Assembly: GCA_022432975.1 (NCBI GenBank)
Contig: CM039512.1
Span: forward strand, 32,379,545 to 32,443,544
Source of the DNA: Begonia masoniana
Lineage: Eukaryota > Streptophyta > Magnoliopsida > Cucurbitales > Begoniaceae
Length of the DNA: 64,000 nucleotides
Reading direction: 5' to 3'
Positions within the stretch are counted from its first letter, which is position 1; each line of letters begins with the position of its first letter. The notes beneath the pieces were generated by a model. That model did no database searches, had not been told where the DNA came from, and worked only from the letters and a program-made list of their open reading frames with translations. Positions 11,471 through 22,785 of the stretch are shown here, piece after piece. The position numbers and the translations under genes were made by a program.

Positions 11471-12131
11471 CTACACCATACAATACACTATGAGATAAAA
11501 ATCTCAGCAAGACTCGTAAATGCAACTATATGCTATGCGTGTGAGTTCAGAAATCATGCAGCCTTTTCTTTACTTTATTCTGTGGGTGTCACCGAGATCT
11601 CAACCTCCTAACCAGAGAGAGCACATCCAGCGGGCGAACTACTCTTTCAAGCTAGAAGAGGGGGGTACACGCTTACAACACGTACAGCCGTGTCTGAGCC
11701 CCATCTCGCATGACCATACATATGAGTGCATAATAAATGTGGTATTGTGACAAGCCCCTGCGTACCTCCACAATAGGTCAAGCCCCTCTCCAGGCCACAT
11801 TGCGAGTACATAATAGATGTGGTATTGTGACAAGCCCCTGCGTGCCTCCACAATAGGTCAAGCCCCTCTCCAGGCCACATCGCCATTTTAAAACATCGTG
11901 CGGAAACTCATTTTCATGCTCTTTCTTTAAAACACGTGATGCATGAACAGTTCATAACAAAATTTAAACACTCAGCATACGTACTATCAAGACTGTAAAA
12001 CATAATCTACATAACAATTAAACCTAACTACCCAACCAAAGCAATATAAACTAGTGCGTCTCCAAACTCCTCGAAACGACTTCGATGTACGGTGTAGTCC
12101 AATCGGCCAGAAAAGAATCACGAGAACTTAC
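11471..12131 (-). other. Putative structured intron 2 of S2
   Basis: Donor is at 12131 and acceptor at 11472-11471. The arms at 12097-12086 and 11482-11471 pair over 12 bp with one G-U. The hairpin before the 3' arm is TGAGAT/ATCTCA (11491-11506), six perfect pairs of a sequence unlike the TAAGC/GCTTA of other families: the fold is kept while the bases change. Confidence 0.65.
11730..11880. repeat. 80-bp tandem duplication in S2 intron 2
   Basis: Two nearly identical units of 80 bp (11730-11809 and 11810 to about 11880, the second incomplete) contain GGTATTGTGACAAGCCCC and CTCCAGGCCACAT. Minus-strand frames through them are shadows. Confidence 0.88.
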
Positions 12132-14564
12132 CTCGTTCCAAAACAACTCAAGCTCCGTCCACGAGCGTTGTTTGTCTGAAGCAAAACACAATATTGACGT
12201 TAAAACTAATTTAAGCTATCGATCGTCCCATTTACAAAACCTTAACTAAGGAATTTCCTAACATTCCAACTTAACTTATCGAGGCATTAAATCCATTAAT
12301 CTGCGTTCGATACCCCGAAATCCAATTTACGAGTTTTCCGAAAACCCAAAATTTACAAATTTAACATTTCTCCTAAATCGTCCTAACTTCTTCCAATAAC
12401 ATTTAATACGTGCAATACGTTCGTAAACTATAACAATCTATCAATTTCGAACCCTAAATCTCGACTTTTAAACGAAACCTAATGAAACCCTAATTGTTCA
12501 AACTCCCTAAAACTCGAAATAAACATTCTAAAACTATAGATTGAACCTAGAGAGTCGATTGGAGGAGAAAACGTGAAGAAAACGGAACGATTGGAGGACG
12601 AACGGAGGTCGAAAGTGCTGAAAACGTCGACGGATAGAGAGGGAGAAGCTCTCTGGTTCGTGAGCGCCAGGGGATAAGAAGAAGAAGTGAGGGAGAGAAA
12701 AGATTTTGGTTATTTTTATAAATTTGATTTTTTCAAATTACCATTTTGCCCTTAGCACTTAATTCTATTTGTTTCGTTCATCGTTTCGTCAATCGGCTAA
12801 AGATTCGACTTCTCCAAATTTCCTTATTTCACCAATAAATCCAACTTATTATTTAGGTTTTATTAAAACTGTCCGTTCGCAAAACGGACCTCGTTTACTA
12901 TTTTTACTAAAACATTGTTCATATTACGAGAAACTTAATTACTCGGAACATAGCGTCAAAACTCCTAAAATTCCCCAAAATTCCTTAAAATTCCTATTAA
13001 TCGTTAGGATCATAATAGCGCTTCATTTTCATAAAACGGGTTTGATTTGACATATTTACCAAAAATGCCACATATATTAAAATATGAAATTCCGTACAAG
13101 CCGGATATTACATATAATAATCCACAATATCTTCATTCCTAATCACAATTAGGATCCAACGCCAATATTACGAAACATAAAGCACAACGATTATGTAACA
13201 CCCAAAAATTTCTAAAAGGTGCATAGCTTTAGATTTGACGTGCTATGATAATTTAACGTTGGATATGTTAAGTACTAGATTAGAAGTGAAAAATTTGAAG
13301 AAGAAGAAAATGAGAGAAAAACCTATAAGTGGAATTGTTAGGGTGGTTATTAAGTGAATTCTATGTAAAACGAAAATTAAGGGAAGGAGGAATTTAATAA
13401 AAGAAACATGTCACGTTGGATTAATGAGGAAAAGAGAAGGTGGAGTTATTAAAGAAAAATTGAAGTTGAAAAGTCAATTACTAAAGGTGGGTTGAAAAGT
13501 CATAGTGTTGAACAGTAATGGAAAGTGTGGTTTGATTAGTCAAACCTTGTGCTTGGAAAAATAAGTTAAGAAAAATGAGAGGAAATGTGAGACTTGCACG
13601 TTGGAATTAAGTAAGAAAAGGGAGGAGTTACTTTGCAATTTCTAAAAAAAATGGTGGAAAGAAATAAAGGAAATTAATGAGGTATGAAGTTTGAAAAGTC
13701 AAAAGAGGGTATTGAAAAGTAATGTATAAAGAAAAGAAAAGGTGAGGTTTAATGTGAGACCTTCCACGTTGGAAGGAAAAGGAAGAAAGCATGGGAGGGG
13801 TTGTTTTATAAATTTAAAGAAATTATAGGTTAACATTTAAAAGAAGAAAAATGTGTTAGGTTAAAAAGGAAAAAAGTAAGAGATTTTCATCTTCTTCCTT
13901 TTCTTCCCACGAAACCAGCAGCTAAGGGGGATTCTCCTCCACGATTTCCTCCATTTTAGCAAGATCAAAGGTAAGCTTTTGGATGGGTTTTGTTATAAAT
14001 ACATTTTAGTTGAAGATTTTAATGTTTTTAATGAGTTTTAAGTGAGTTTTTGTTAGGTTTAGGAAACCCTAATGAGGGATTCCGAAATTTGTGATTTCTT
14101 GATGAAAGTTTCTTGTTGTTATGGTGATTTAGGCTTAAGATAGGTTATTTTAGGTTGATTAGATAGAAAGTTTAGGAGTTTGGTTGAATTAGTTGAAAAA
14201 TCGGTTTTGTACAACTTCAGGGCCGGTTCTGTTTTTCCATTTTCGGAGTGGCCATGGAGTTTGGTTGGTTAAATAGTTTGTTTCAATGGAAAGTAGACGT
14301 GTAGAGGTTTCCGAATTGGGGTGGCGCGTCGAAATCCATTGAAAAACGAGGGAGTTATGACCGTTTGAAGTTGGACGGTCAAAATTTGCGTAAAAATCAG
14401 GTTTAGGGCTTTAAGGGTGAATTGTTTTAAATGTTGTTTAGTTTTAGTTAGGAAAATCCTTTAGCACTTTATTAGTGGCTTGCTAAGTTATTTTTCCTCT
14501 TTGATAGGTTGTCGAGCGAATAGTTTGGTTGGACGAAGTGAATAATTACGTTCCGAGCGATCAG

Positions 14565-16989
14565 GTAAGTAGTGGACGTGTGTTTGTTGCCTTCGGGCCT
14601 ACACCACAGAACGGTAGGATTTATTGTTTGATAGTGTATTGTTAGTGTTTGAGTATTGTTTGATGAATTGCTGGGTTGTTATTGTTAGTGTTTGAGATTG
14701 TTTCCTTGTTTGGTTGCTTAAATGTTTGGTTAAGTATGGTTTTAAATGTTTTGTTTGGTTAAGCATGGTTTTAAATGTTTGGTTGTGGTTAAGCATGGTT
14801 TTAAATGTTTGGTTGTGGTTAAGCATGGTTTTAAATGTTTGGTTGTGGTTAAGCATGGTTTTAAATGTTTGGTTGTGGTTAAGCATGGTTTTAAATGTTT
14901 TGTTTGGTTAAGCATGGTTTTAAATGTTTGGTTGTGGTTAAGCATGGTTTTAAATGTTTGGTTGTGGTTAAGCATGGTTTTAAATGTTTGGTTGTGGTTA
15001 AGCATGGTTTTAAATGTTTGGTTGTGGTTAAGCATGGTTTTAAATGTTTGGTTGTGGTTAAGCATGGTTTTAAATGTTTGGTTGTGGTTAAGCATGGTTT
15101 TAAATGTTTGGTTGTGGTTAAGCATGGTTTTAAATGTTTGGTTGTGGTTAAGCATGGTTTTAAATGTTTTGTTTGGTTAAGCATGGTTTTAAATGTTTGG
15201 TTGTGGTTAAGCATGGTTTTAAATGTTTGGTTGTGGTTAAGCATGGTTTTAAATGTTTGGTTGTGGTTAAGCATGGTTTTAAATGTTTGGTTGTGGTTAA
15301 GCATGGTTTTAAATGTTTGGTTGTGGTTAAGCATGGTTTTAAATGTTTGGTTGTGGTTAAGCATGGTTTTAAATGTTTGGTTGTGGTTAAGCATGGTTTT
15401 AAATGTTTGGTTGTGGTTAAGCATGGTTTTAAATGTTTGGTTGTGGTTAAGCATGGTTTTAAATGTTTGGTTGTGGTTAAGCATGGTTTTAAATGTTTGG
15501 TTGTGGTTAAGCATGGTTTTAAATGTTTGGTTGTGGTTAAGCATGGTTTTAAATGTTTGGTTGTGGTTAAGCATGGTTTTAAATGTTTGGTTGTGGTTAA
15601 GCATGGTTTTAAATGTTTGGTTGTGGTTAAGCATGGTTTTAAATGTTTGGTTGTGGTTAAGCATGGTTTTAAATGTTTGGTTGTGGTTAAGCATGGTTTT
15701 AAATGTTTGGTTGTGGTTAAGCATGGTTTTAAATGTTTGGTTGTGGTTAAGCATGGTTTTAAATGTTTGGTTGTGGTTAAGCATGGTTTTAAATGTTTGG
15801 TTGTGGTTAAGCATGGTTTTAAATGTTTGGTTGTGGTTAAGCATGGTTTTAAATGTTTGGTTGTGGTTAAGCATGGTTTTAAATGTTTGGTTGTGGTTAA
15901 GCATGGTTTTAAATGTTTGGTTGTGGTTAAGCATGGTTTTAAATGTTTGGTTGTGGTTAAGCATGGTTTTAAATGTTTGGTTGTGGTTAAGCATGGTTTT
16001 AAATGTTTGGTTGTGGTTAAGCATGGTTTTAAATGTTTGGTTGTGGTTAAGCATGGTTTTAAATGTTTGGTTGTGGTTAAGCATGGTTTTAAATGTTTGG
16101 TTGTGGTTAAGCATGGTTTTAAATGTTTGGTTGTGGTTAAGCATGGTTTTAAATGTTTGGTTGTGGTTAAGCATGGTTTTAAATGTTTGGTTGTGGTTAA
16201 GCATGGTTTTAAATGTTTGGTTGTGGTTAAGCATGGTTTTAAATGTTTGGTTGTGGTTAAGCATGGTTTTAAATGTTTGGTTGTGGTTAAGCATGGTTTT
16301 AAATGTTTGGTTGTGGTTAAGCATGGTTTTAAATGTTTGGTTGTGGTTAAGCATGGTTTTAAATGTTTGGTTGTGGTTAAGCATGGTTTTAAATGTTTGG
16401 TTGTGGTTAAGCATGGTTTTAAATGTTTGGTTGTGGTTAAGCATGGTTTTAAATGTTTGGTTGTGGTTAAGCATGGTTTTAAATGTTTGGTTGTGGTTAA
16501 GCATGGTTTTAAATGTTTGGTTGTGGTTAAGCATGGTTTTAAATGTTTGGTTGTGGTTAAGCATGGTTTTAAATGTTTGGTTGTGGTTAAGCATGGTTTT
16601 AAATGTTTGGTTGTGGTTAAGCATGGTTTTAAATGTTTGGTTGTGGTTAAGCATGGTTTTAAATGTTTGGTTGTGGTTAAGCATGGTTTTAAATGTTTGG
16701 TTGTGGTTAAGCATGGTTTTAAAGCTTCGGGAGGTTTCCATCAAGATATGCAGTGGTTCCTCGTCGCGAAGTAGTGTCTGAAATATGGCAAACTTCGGGA
16801 GGTTCTGCAAGAGGAACCTGACTGAGTATACGTAAGATGTTGTGAGTGGATTTACTACGAAAGATGTTGGGGGTGGAACGACATGTGTTAGGATTGTGTG
16901 AGAGTTGTGTGTGCATAGTGTATGTTTGTACTTGTTATCCCTACTTGCTAAGCGTAAGCTTACGTGTGTGTGTGTGTTCTGTGGTGTAG
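14565..16989 (+). other. Putative structured intron 2 of LTR G
   Basis: AG precedes GTAAGT at 14565; the end reads GGTGTAG at 16989. The arms CCTACACCACAGAAC (14598-14612) and GTTCTGTGGTGTAGG (16976-16990) are perfectly complementary over 15 bp although 2.36 kb apart. A GCC-UUCG-GGC hairpin (14589-14598) abuts the first arm; TAAGC-GTAA-GCTTA (16949-16962) precedes the second. Confidence 0.7.
14720..16722 (+). repeat. 30-bp minisatellite, about 66 units
   Basis: The unit contains AAGCATGGTTTTAAATG followed by TTTGGTTGTGGTT. Three 29-bp variants (TGTTTTGTTTGG) occur near 14745, 14897 and 15166; the remaining 51 or so units from about 15181 to 16722 are identical base for base. It lies in the loop of intron 2. 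The long open frames on both strands exist only because 30 is divisible by three; they have no other coding features. Confidence 0.97.
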
Positions 16990-18496
16990 GTGGCGATAGG
17001 TGTACAGGTCAGCTAGACGAGAGAGCTAGGATTAGGCGGCAGTCGGTGGCGCATGGAGCATGCCGGTGCGGGCAATTGTCGGGGCGACTCAACCATGGTC
17101 TTCGGGTGATGTGGGACTTTGTATTTTGTTAGCGTATTGTAGATGTCTGTTGTTGTATATAGTTAAGTTAAGGGTGATGTGTCGCCCTATACTGCGGATT
17201 TTCTTCACTTAGGGATGTTAGTATTTTAGTTTACCTCTTTACTGCTCTTTGGAGATTTTGTATGCTGGATAGTTGAGTATAGGTATTCTGGATTTGGTTG
17301 AGATTGGACTGTGTGCAGGTATTTAGCATTTTGGAGGCGCCATTTTCAGGCGTTACTTTGTCGAAATTTTTGGGAAGGATGCCGTTGTGCTTAAAGGTTA
17401 GGATTAAGAGAAATTAGCGAGTCTAAGCTTATTTTAAATCATGTTTTAACGTGGGTTGGGTTAGCAAAGTAGCGCACCGAGCCAGGACGGGTTCGGGGGC
17501 GTTACAGATTAAGCCTACATTTTAATTTTTTGTGCATCATACTCTCCACCTGACAAATTGTAACACCTAAGTTTTTCGGGTTTCCGCTCCAAGGGTATTT
17601 TCGTAAATAAGAAATGTAGGTTTGTTTTGTGAGCGGGAGATTTTACTAGGACCCTAGGAATTTATGAGAATTTTTAGAGGAATAAGTAAATTTTTAGAAA
17701 TCAAAATTGATAGCACAACGCCGAGTTACGGTTTTCCGCCTATAGTGTTTTAAGTCGTAAAAATAGTAAATTAAGTTCGTTTTACGAACGAAGAGTTTCG
17801 TTAGAACCCTGGGAATAAGTAATAATATTTGGAGAAATAAGAGAATTTCGAAGGAACCAAATCGATAGGCGAAATAATAGATTAAGCGAATAATTGGATA
17901 TAAGGGTAAAAGGGTAATTTGTGAGGTTTGATTTATTAATACACATATCTCTTTCTCTTCTCCATTTTCACGCCAAGCACCAGGGAGCTCTTCCTCTCCA
18001 TTTTTGGGCGATTTCTTCCTCCCTCTCACGGTGTTTCTTCAACCGTCCATCCAACGCTTCGTTTTTCTTCCGGTTTTCTTCCCCTCTAGACGTTCTAGGT
18101 AAGACTCTACTAACCCAAGTGCTTGGTCTCATTTTTGGGTGATTTATGATTAGGGTAGGATTTTGATAAATTGTGTTTTCGTGTTAGAAATTGTTAAGGT
18201 CGCAATATTTATGATCTTTGATGATAGATTAGGAGTTTTTATCAATGGTTATGTTGAAATTTGGGGTTAAACGCTATAAAAGTCAAATAGGGCTTGTTGG
18301 TAAGTAGGTGAGCACAACGTGCTCGACAAAATGCCCGAATGAAGAAAATAAAGTTTTAGGAAAGAATTTCCTTAGTTAGGAGCTTTGGTTTAAGTTTGGA
18401 ATTCGTTCATTTAGGATCGATTTTAATGCTCCTATTTGTGAAATGCTTTAGGTGGAGACAACTTTTGGACGATGCTCGGCTTGCTACGGACGCCAG

Positions 18497-19062
18497 GTAA
18501 GTGGGTGCTAGGTTTCCAGCCCTTAAGGCCCTACATCGTGTCAACGTTAGGCTTTTGTATTTTTATGATGATTTTTTGATTGTGGGGTCTACTGAGTCGG
18601 GTAGCCTAGGATGTTAGTTATTAGTTGTTTGTGAAGTTCGTTAAGAATAATGTATGTCCATGTACATTGTGAATTGTTTGGTGATATGTTTTGATGATAT
18701 GTTATACGTAGATTCCTCATGCATCATGTTTTGCTCGAAAGTCATATGAAATATTTCCATGCATGATTTAAGTAAATGAAAGGTAACGATTAAGTGTGGG
18801 TTGGGAAAGTATGGCCATAACAACAAAACTATTATCACTATCCACGCGATGGACTATGAATACGGCCGAAAGGACTATGTACACGCACTTGGCCTACTCC
18901 CTGGCAAGATCCCCACCTTAATCCATGTTAACGAAAAGAAAAAAAAGAATAATAACAAATACATGAACATGTTTTATGAAAAGTCATGCATTCATGCATA
19001 CGTCATCTATAGTGCATTCCCTTGCTAAGCATTAGGCTTAATGTTTATGTTGTATGATGTAG
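18497..19062 (+). other. Putative structured intron 2 of LTR J
   Basis: Donor GTAAGT is at 18497; the end GATGTAG is at 19062. Arms 18530-18545 and 19049-19063 pair over about 15 positions, with two G-U pairs and one bulge. A TAAGC-ATTAG-GCTTA hairpin (19026-19040) precedes the 3' arm. Confidence 0.65.
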
Positions 19063-19598
19063 GTGACAAGTGTGAAGGTGAGAGTTTCTCTTGATGATAA
19101 GGAATAGGCGGTCGACAGATTGTGCTTGTGGCGACGGAGTGTGTTTTGGTTTGGTTTGATGGTCCGATGGTGCGCCCCGAACTATTTATTGGCGAAGGGA
19201 TGTGAGTTAGTTTTTGTCGGTTAAAAAGATTATGGATTTTAGGGTGTATAGTTAGGTTTATTATTTAGAAAATTTATAGTGGATGTAGGTTTAAAGTAGT
19301 GCTACTCGAATGATTTGATAATGTACTTCTTTGGTGATGTTTTAAGGAAATTTCATGTTTAAGTTCGATGTTTGTTTTGAGGATTTGATTGGGTTTTATT
19401 TGATGATTTTAGGTGATTTACGACTGTATGGATACGCACGGTTTTAGGCGATCCATGCAGTTAGTTTTCGTGAAATTTGGAAGTGTATAGACTAGGTTAG
19501 AGTTGTTATGAAAATGAAAGAAAAGTGGTGAAGTTTTAAGTGTGTAATGCAGGGTGTGAGGAAACGAAGGAAGAAAGAAAAAGGGGAGGTGAAAGCTG

Positions 19599-19750
19599 TG
19601 CTCTCTGGAGAAATTCCAGAGAGCATGGCGATTGATCGCCTCTTGGAGGTGATCAATAGCCTCTCCCTGCCTGGAAATCGCTGGAGAGGCAATTGCTAGT
19701 CGCCGCTCTCTGGAGAAATCCAGAGAGCGTGGCGACTGATCGCCATAGCA
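19599..19750 (+). repeat. Hairpin cassette in exon 3 of LTR J
   Basis: Two copies of a CTCTCTGG / CCAGAGAG stem-loop (19600-19625 and about 19707-19730) flank GGCGATTGATCGCC-type inverted repeats. The same stem opens the cassettes at 39160 and 52673. Confidence 0.8.
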
Positions 19751-20213
19751 TGATAGTTTTTCTTTTATTTTAAGTTTTACTTTAATTAGTTAATAGTTTT
19801 AATTGATTTAATTGTTTTAAGTTTTAATTGTATTAGTATTTGTTTTAAACGATTTACTAAACGAACTTCGATTTCAATTTTGATTGAGATTGCGCCTTAA
19901 GTATAGTTAAAGTTAAAAGCGAAAAAAAAAATAAAGGGGGATTTCTATGTAAACTTATGGGGATTAAGTTAGGAGTAAGTTACGGTTAGGCAGTGACGGC
20001 CCTAACCGGGTTGGGGTTGTTACACAAACTCCCAACAATCCAACCAAATAACCAAGAACCGCAACCAAAACAATAATACAATCATACTTCATAAATTTCT
20101 ACTCTAAAAATTGCCAAACATAAAAGGGGAAATTTGCTTACCTTCAAAATTTGGAGAGGAGAGGTGGGAAATTTCATGGGTCTCCTTGCTCTTAACATCC
20201 TTGCAAGAAAACT

Positions 20214-21423
20214 TGTAGCGCCCCAGAGCCCATTTGACCCGGGTCGCCACCCTCACTATCATACTATATTTCTTCCTTTCCTTATCCCGTTTATAGGCGT
20301 AAAAATTTTTGATTCTTCTTTAAAACTTCTAAATCAATTTTCAAATTGTTAACTACTTAATGCAAGCGGAAGACTATTTTTAAAACATGTAGAAAAACAC
20401 TCATTTGAAGCTGGAAATCAAAAGGGTGAAAAATAAAAATATGAGAAAATTCACACTGTGGCCGAGCCGCGCACATGCGCTCACCCGGTGCGCTCACTCA
20501 GGCTGTTCGATGGACACCTATATACATAGGTCGACACCTGAGGGCACCGGTTGACACTTGAATGCACTGGTCGACACTTCATTACTCTCAGTTTTCATCG
20601 GTCGAACTTCGGGATCGACACCTAGCCTAATCGGTCGACACCTGTAGGCACAGGTCGATACCTTATTCGCCTCTGTTTCCATCAGTTGAAGCCTGGGGTC
20701 GACACTTTTACTGGCTTCATACTGAGGGGTAGACACTCGCAGGCACGGGTCGACACTTTGACCCATCCTGCACTAAAGTGTTCGACACCTATGCACATAG
20801 GTCGACACCCTATTCCTGACTGTTATTAACCTTACTTAAAAACCTCCAAATTTTTCAGAAAATTTTAGCAACATGCCATTTGAAATTCTTAAAACTCAAA
20901 ACCTGCATCTTCAAATCAATTTTCTTTTGAATAGTTCCAAAATACCGTTGTACATCAAAACGACTAAAATGATTATGATCGTTAAATCCCCAAATAGACA
21001 TCAACTATACAATTCATCTATCCAGTCTAAATCAAAACACAAATTTGCCAAATCGTTTTAAAACACAAAATATACCCTCAAACCTTACTCTCAAAACACT
21101 CTCACAACTCGGGTTAAGTCTCCTTAACAAACAATCGGATCGTCACGTGGGTGCACTCCTCCAACCGCCCTAGTCCTGGACATGCTCCTGGACCTCACCT
21201 GTTAAATCTTCGTCACCTACATCACAAAACTCAACTATTAGCCTAACGCTAAGCAAGTAATGCAATAATGAATAAAACACTTCACTTCCTAACACATGCA
21301 ATTTTCTACCATCTTATTTCATTTTCATCTTCATTATATTCATTCATTCTCTTTCTTTTTACATCTTAGATTAAATAGGCACGTCGTAACATCCTCTGGC
21401 CCAAGTCCCACCTGGGATTCGTG
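20214..21423 (-). mobile_element. Truncated LTR K
   Basis: It starts TGTAGCGCCCC at 20214 in LTR E (flank AAACT) and aligns with the first 1.4 kb of LTR L (22020). Acceptor 2 is at 21218-21217 and the hairpin TTAGC-GTTAG-GCTAA at 21252-21238. It breaks off in intron 2 at about 21423, joined to unrelated M sequence; no second end or matching AAACT duplication was found. Confidence 0.75.
20510..20810 (-). repeat. GTCGACACCT cassette in LTR K
   Basis: About a dozen copies of GGTCGACACCT or variants, spaced 20-30 bp, alternate with AGGCAC; the core GTCGAC is self-complementary. Upstream (20460-20512) is a GC-rich patch with GCGCAC-type words. The frame at 20518-20766 is a by-product. Confidence 0.8.
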
Positions 21424-22019
21424 GGTAAATTAGTATTTTGTCATTGGTTTTGTTAGAAGAAAATTCCTGAAGCATTTGAGTTTTTGATGAATTTATGGAA
21501 ATTTCAGTGCAGTTGAGTTCTAGGATTATAGTTAAGTAAATCAAATTGTTGCAGGTGAAATTTTGTTTAGAGTTTAGAATTTTTTTTCAATCATATTTTG
21601 GGAATTGTGGTTCCACTCTAGATCTTCGTGGTGTCAGATTTAGGTATTTAACTAATACCAGAGCAATCGAAGTTGGATTGTAAACACATTCTATTGTATG
21701 AAGGTTGTTCAGATCGCTAATTTTTTTTTTAGATGTTGGGTGGTGTTCGACTCTCAACACGTTAGTGGGTGGTGTCTTCGCTGACTGTTTGCCGACCTGC
21801 CTTTGATTAATAGGTTGTAGCGTCCTTGAGTTGCTTGCTGCTAGCTTAGGGGACGTGGTTGGATCTTTAGACCACTACACTTTACAGCTTCTTTCTAGCT
21901 TAGGAGTTGCTGTCGGGTCTACGAATCACCACCTTTCTCTAATGGTATGTTAGAGAGGTCCCTAAGTGACCCTCATTTTTTACTGAGAAGATTTTCAAAT
22001 GAAAATGGTGGAGACTGAT
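21424..22019 (+). other. Unassigned LTR-like segment (M, left part)
   Basis: No reading frame, tandem repeat or RNA gene is visible. It begins abruptly in K and ends where LTR L starts. From the order of pieces I infer that it belongs, with 24661-25235 and 28048-28138, to a plus-strand LTR (M) different from the others. Its start is not recognisable. Confidence 0.4.
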
Positions 22020-22317
22020 TGTAATGCCCCGAGTCCTCCCGACCTCGTTCGCTACTCATACTATCACTCGTACATCAAAATGCGTGACAAATTTAAAACT
22101 TTATCGTTTAAAAACAACTAAACCCTTGCAATGGAAAACTACTTTTAAAAAACACGTTGAAACACTCATTTGAAGTTGGAAATAAAAATGGTAAAAATAT
22201 AAAAATATGTAAAAATTTGCACTGTGGCCAAGCCGCGCGCGTGTCGCCTATAAGATGCGCACGCGCTCACCCGGCACGAACGTTGCATGCCTGGCGTGCT
22301 CACTCAAACTTTTCGAT

Positions 22318-22785
22318 CGACACCTCTACCCATGGGTCGACACGTAAGGTATTTGGTCGACACCTAAAGGCACTGGTCGACATTTCATTACTCTCTGTTT
22401 TCATCGATCGAACTTCAGGGTCGACACCTAATCTAATTGGTCGACACCTGTAGGCACAGGTCTACACCTATAGGCACAGGTCGACACCTCATTAACCTCT
22501 ATTTCCGTCGGTCGAAGCTTCGGGTTGACACTAGCATAATCGGTCGACACCTGTAGGCACAGGTCGACACCTCTCTTGTCTCTGTTTTCTGATTGTACAG
22601 TGATCGGTCGACCCCCATAGGCGTGGTCGACACTTTAATCGTCTCGGGTTGTGACACTTTAGCAACCCGGTCGACACCTATTAAAATAGGTCGACACCTT
22701 ACACGACTTAACACCATCAAGGTTGACTCCCACACGTTCTGATCAACACTTTGACCCGCATCTATACGAAAGGGGTCGACACCTC
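22318..22785 (-). repeat. GTCGACACCT cassette in LTR L
   Basis: About 20 copies of GGTCGACACCT or near variants, spaced 20-35 bp with AGGCACAGG spacers, are longer and differently arranged than in K, showing turnover within the family. A GC-rich GCGCACGCG patch precedes it (22230-22300), as in K. Confidence 0.82.

Larger units (their letters stand above)
10714..13112 (-). mobile_element. Solo LTR S2 (TSD TATAA), same family as element B
   Basis: The plus strand starts TGTCACGACCC and ends GGATATTACA; TSD TATAA is exact at 10709-10713 and 13113-13117; 2399 bp. Its minus-strand start (TGTAATATCCGGCTTG) and following 200 bp match the starts of both element B LTRs (48406, 57874), so it shows what a B-family LTR looks like without expansions. 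On the minus strand, acceptor 1 is at 12177-12176, micro-exon 12175-12132 (44 nt), donor 2 at 12131, acceptor 2 at 11472-11471. A TATA-like TTTATAAAAA lies near 12713-12723 ahead of a CT-rich stretch. Confidence 0.93.
13194..17506 (+). mobile_element. Solo LTR G (TSD GATTA) with a 2-kb minisatellite
   Basis: It starts TGTAACACCC and ends GGGGGCGTTACA; TSD GATTA is exact at 13189-13193 and 17507-17511. Its length of 4313 bp is due to a 30-bp minisatellite. Donor 1 is at 13971 (AAAG then GTAAGC), acceptor 1 at 14506-14507 after a T-rich tract, micro-exon 14508-14564 (57 nt), donor 2 at 14565, acceptor 2 at 16988-16989. Its 3' end (from GCGCACCGAGCCAGG) matches, reversed, the starts of the solo LTRs at 25236 and 35157: one family. 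Confidence 0.93.
17559..20024 (+). mobile_element. Solo LTR J (TSD CAAAT/CAAAC)
   Basis: It starts TGTAACACCTAAG and ends GGGGTTGTTACA; 2466 bp. The target duplication is CAAAT (17554-17558) and CAAAC (20025-20029), one mismatch, suggesting an older insertion than its neighbours. Donor 1 is at 18099, acceptor 1 at 18450-18451, micro-exon 18452-18496 (45 nt), donor 2 at 18497, acceptor 2 at 19061-19062. It is the one complete LTR here without an obvious tandem repeat in intron 2. Confidence 0.9.
8421..20213 (-). mobile_element. LTR E, split by three solo LTRs and cut by K
   Basis: It starts TGTGACGACCC at 8421 (the LTR 3' end on the minus strand). Its parts are 8421-10713, 13118-13193, 17512-17558 and 20030-20213, about 2.6 kb in all. 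On the minus strand, donor 1 is at 20141 (GAAG then GTAAGC), acceptor 1 at 9911-9910, micro-exon 9909-9851 (59 nt), donor 2 at 9850 and acceptor 2 at 8896-8895. All three solo LTRs landed in its intron 1. The 5' part of this LTR is missing because LTR K begins at 20214. No internal region is attached. Confidence 0.78.

Noticed and set aside
14599..16810. Repeat proteins of 500-640 residues in the 30-bp minisatellite
   Set aside because: Open in several frames on both strands at once because the unit length is a multiple of three; no signal peptide, codon bias or homologue is suggested.
14598..16990. Reading the 15-bp inverted repeat in LTR G as terminal inverted repeats of a DNA transposon
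   Set aside because: No target duplication at its ends, the arms lie at matching places in a dozen LTRs with different sequences, and the outer bases are splice signals.
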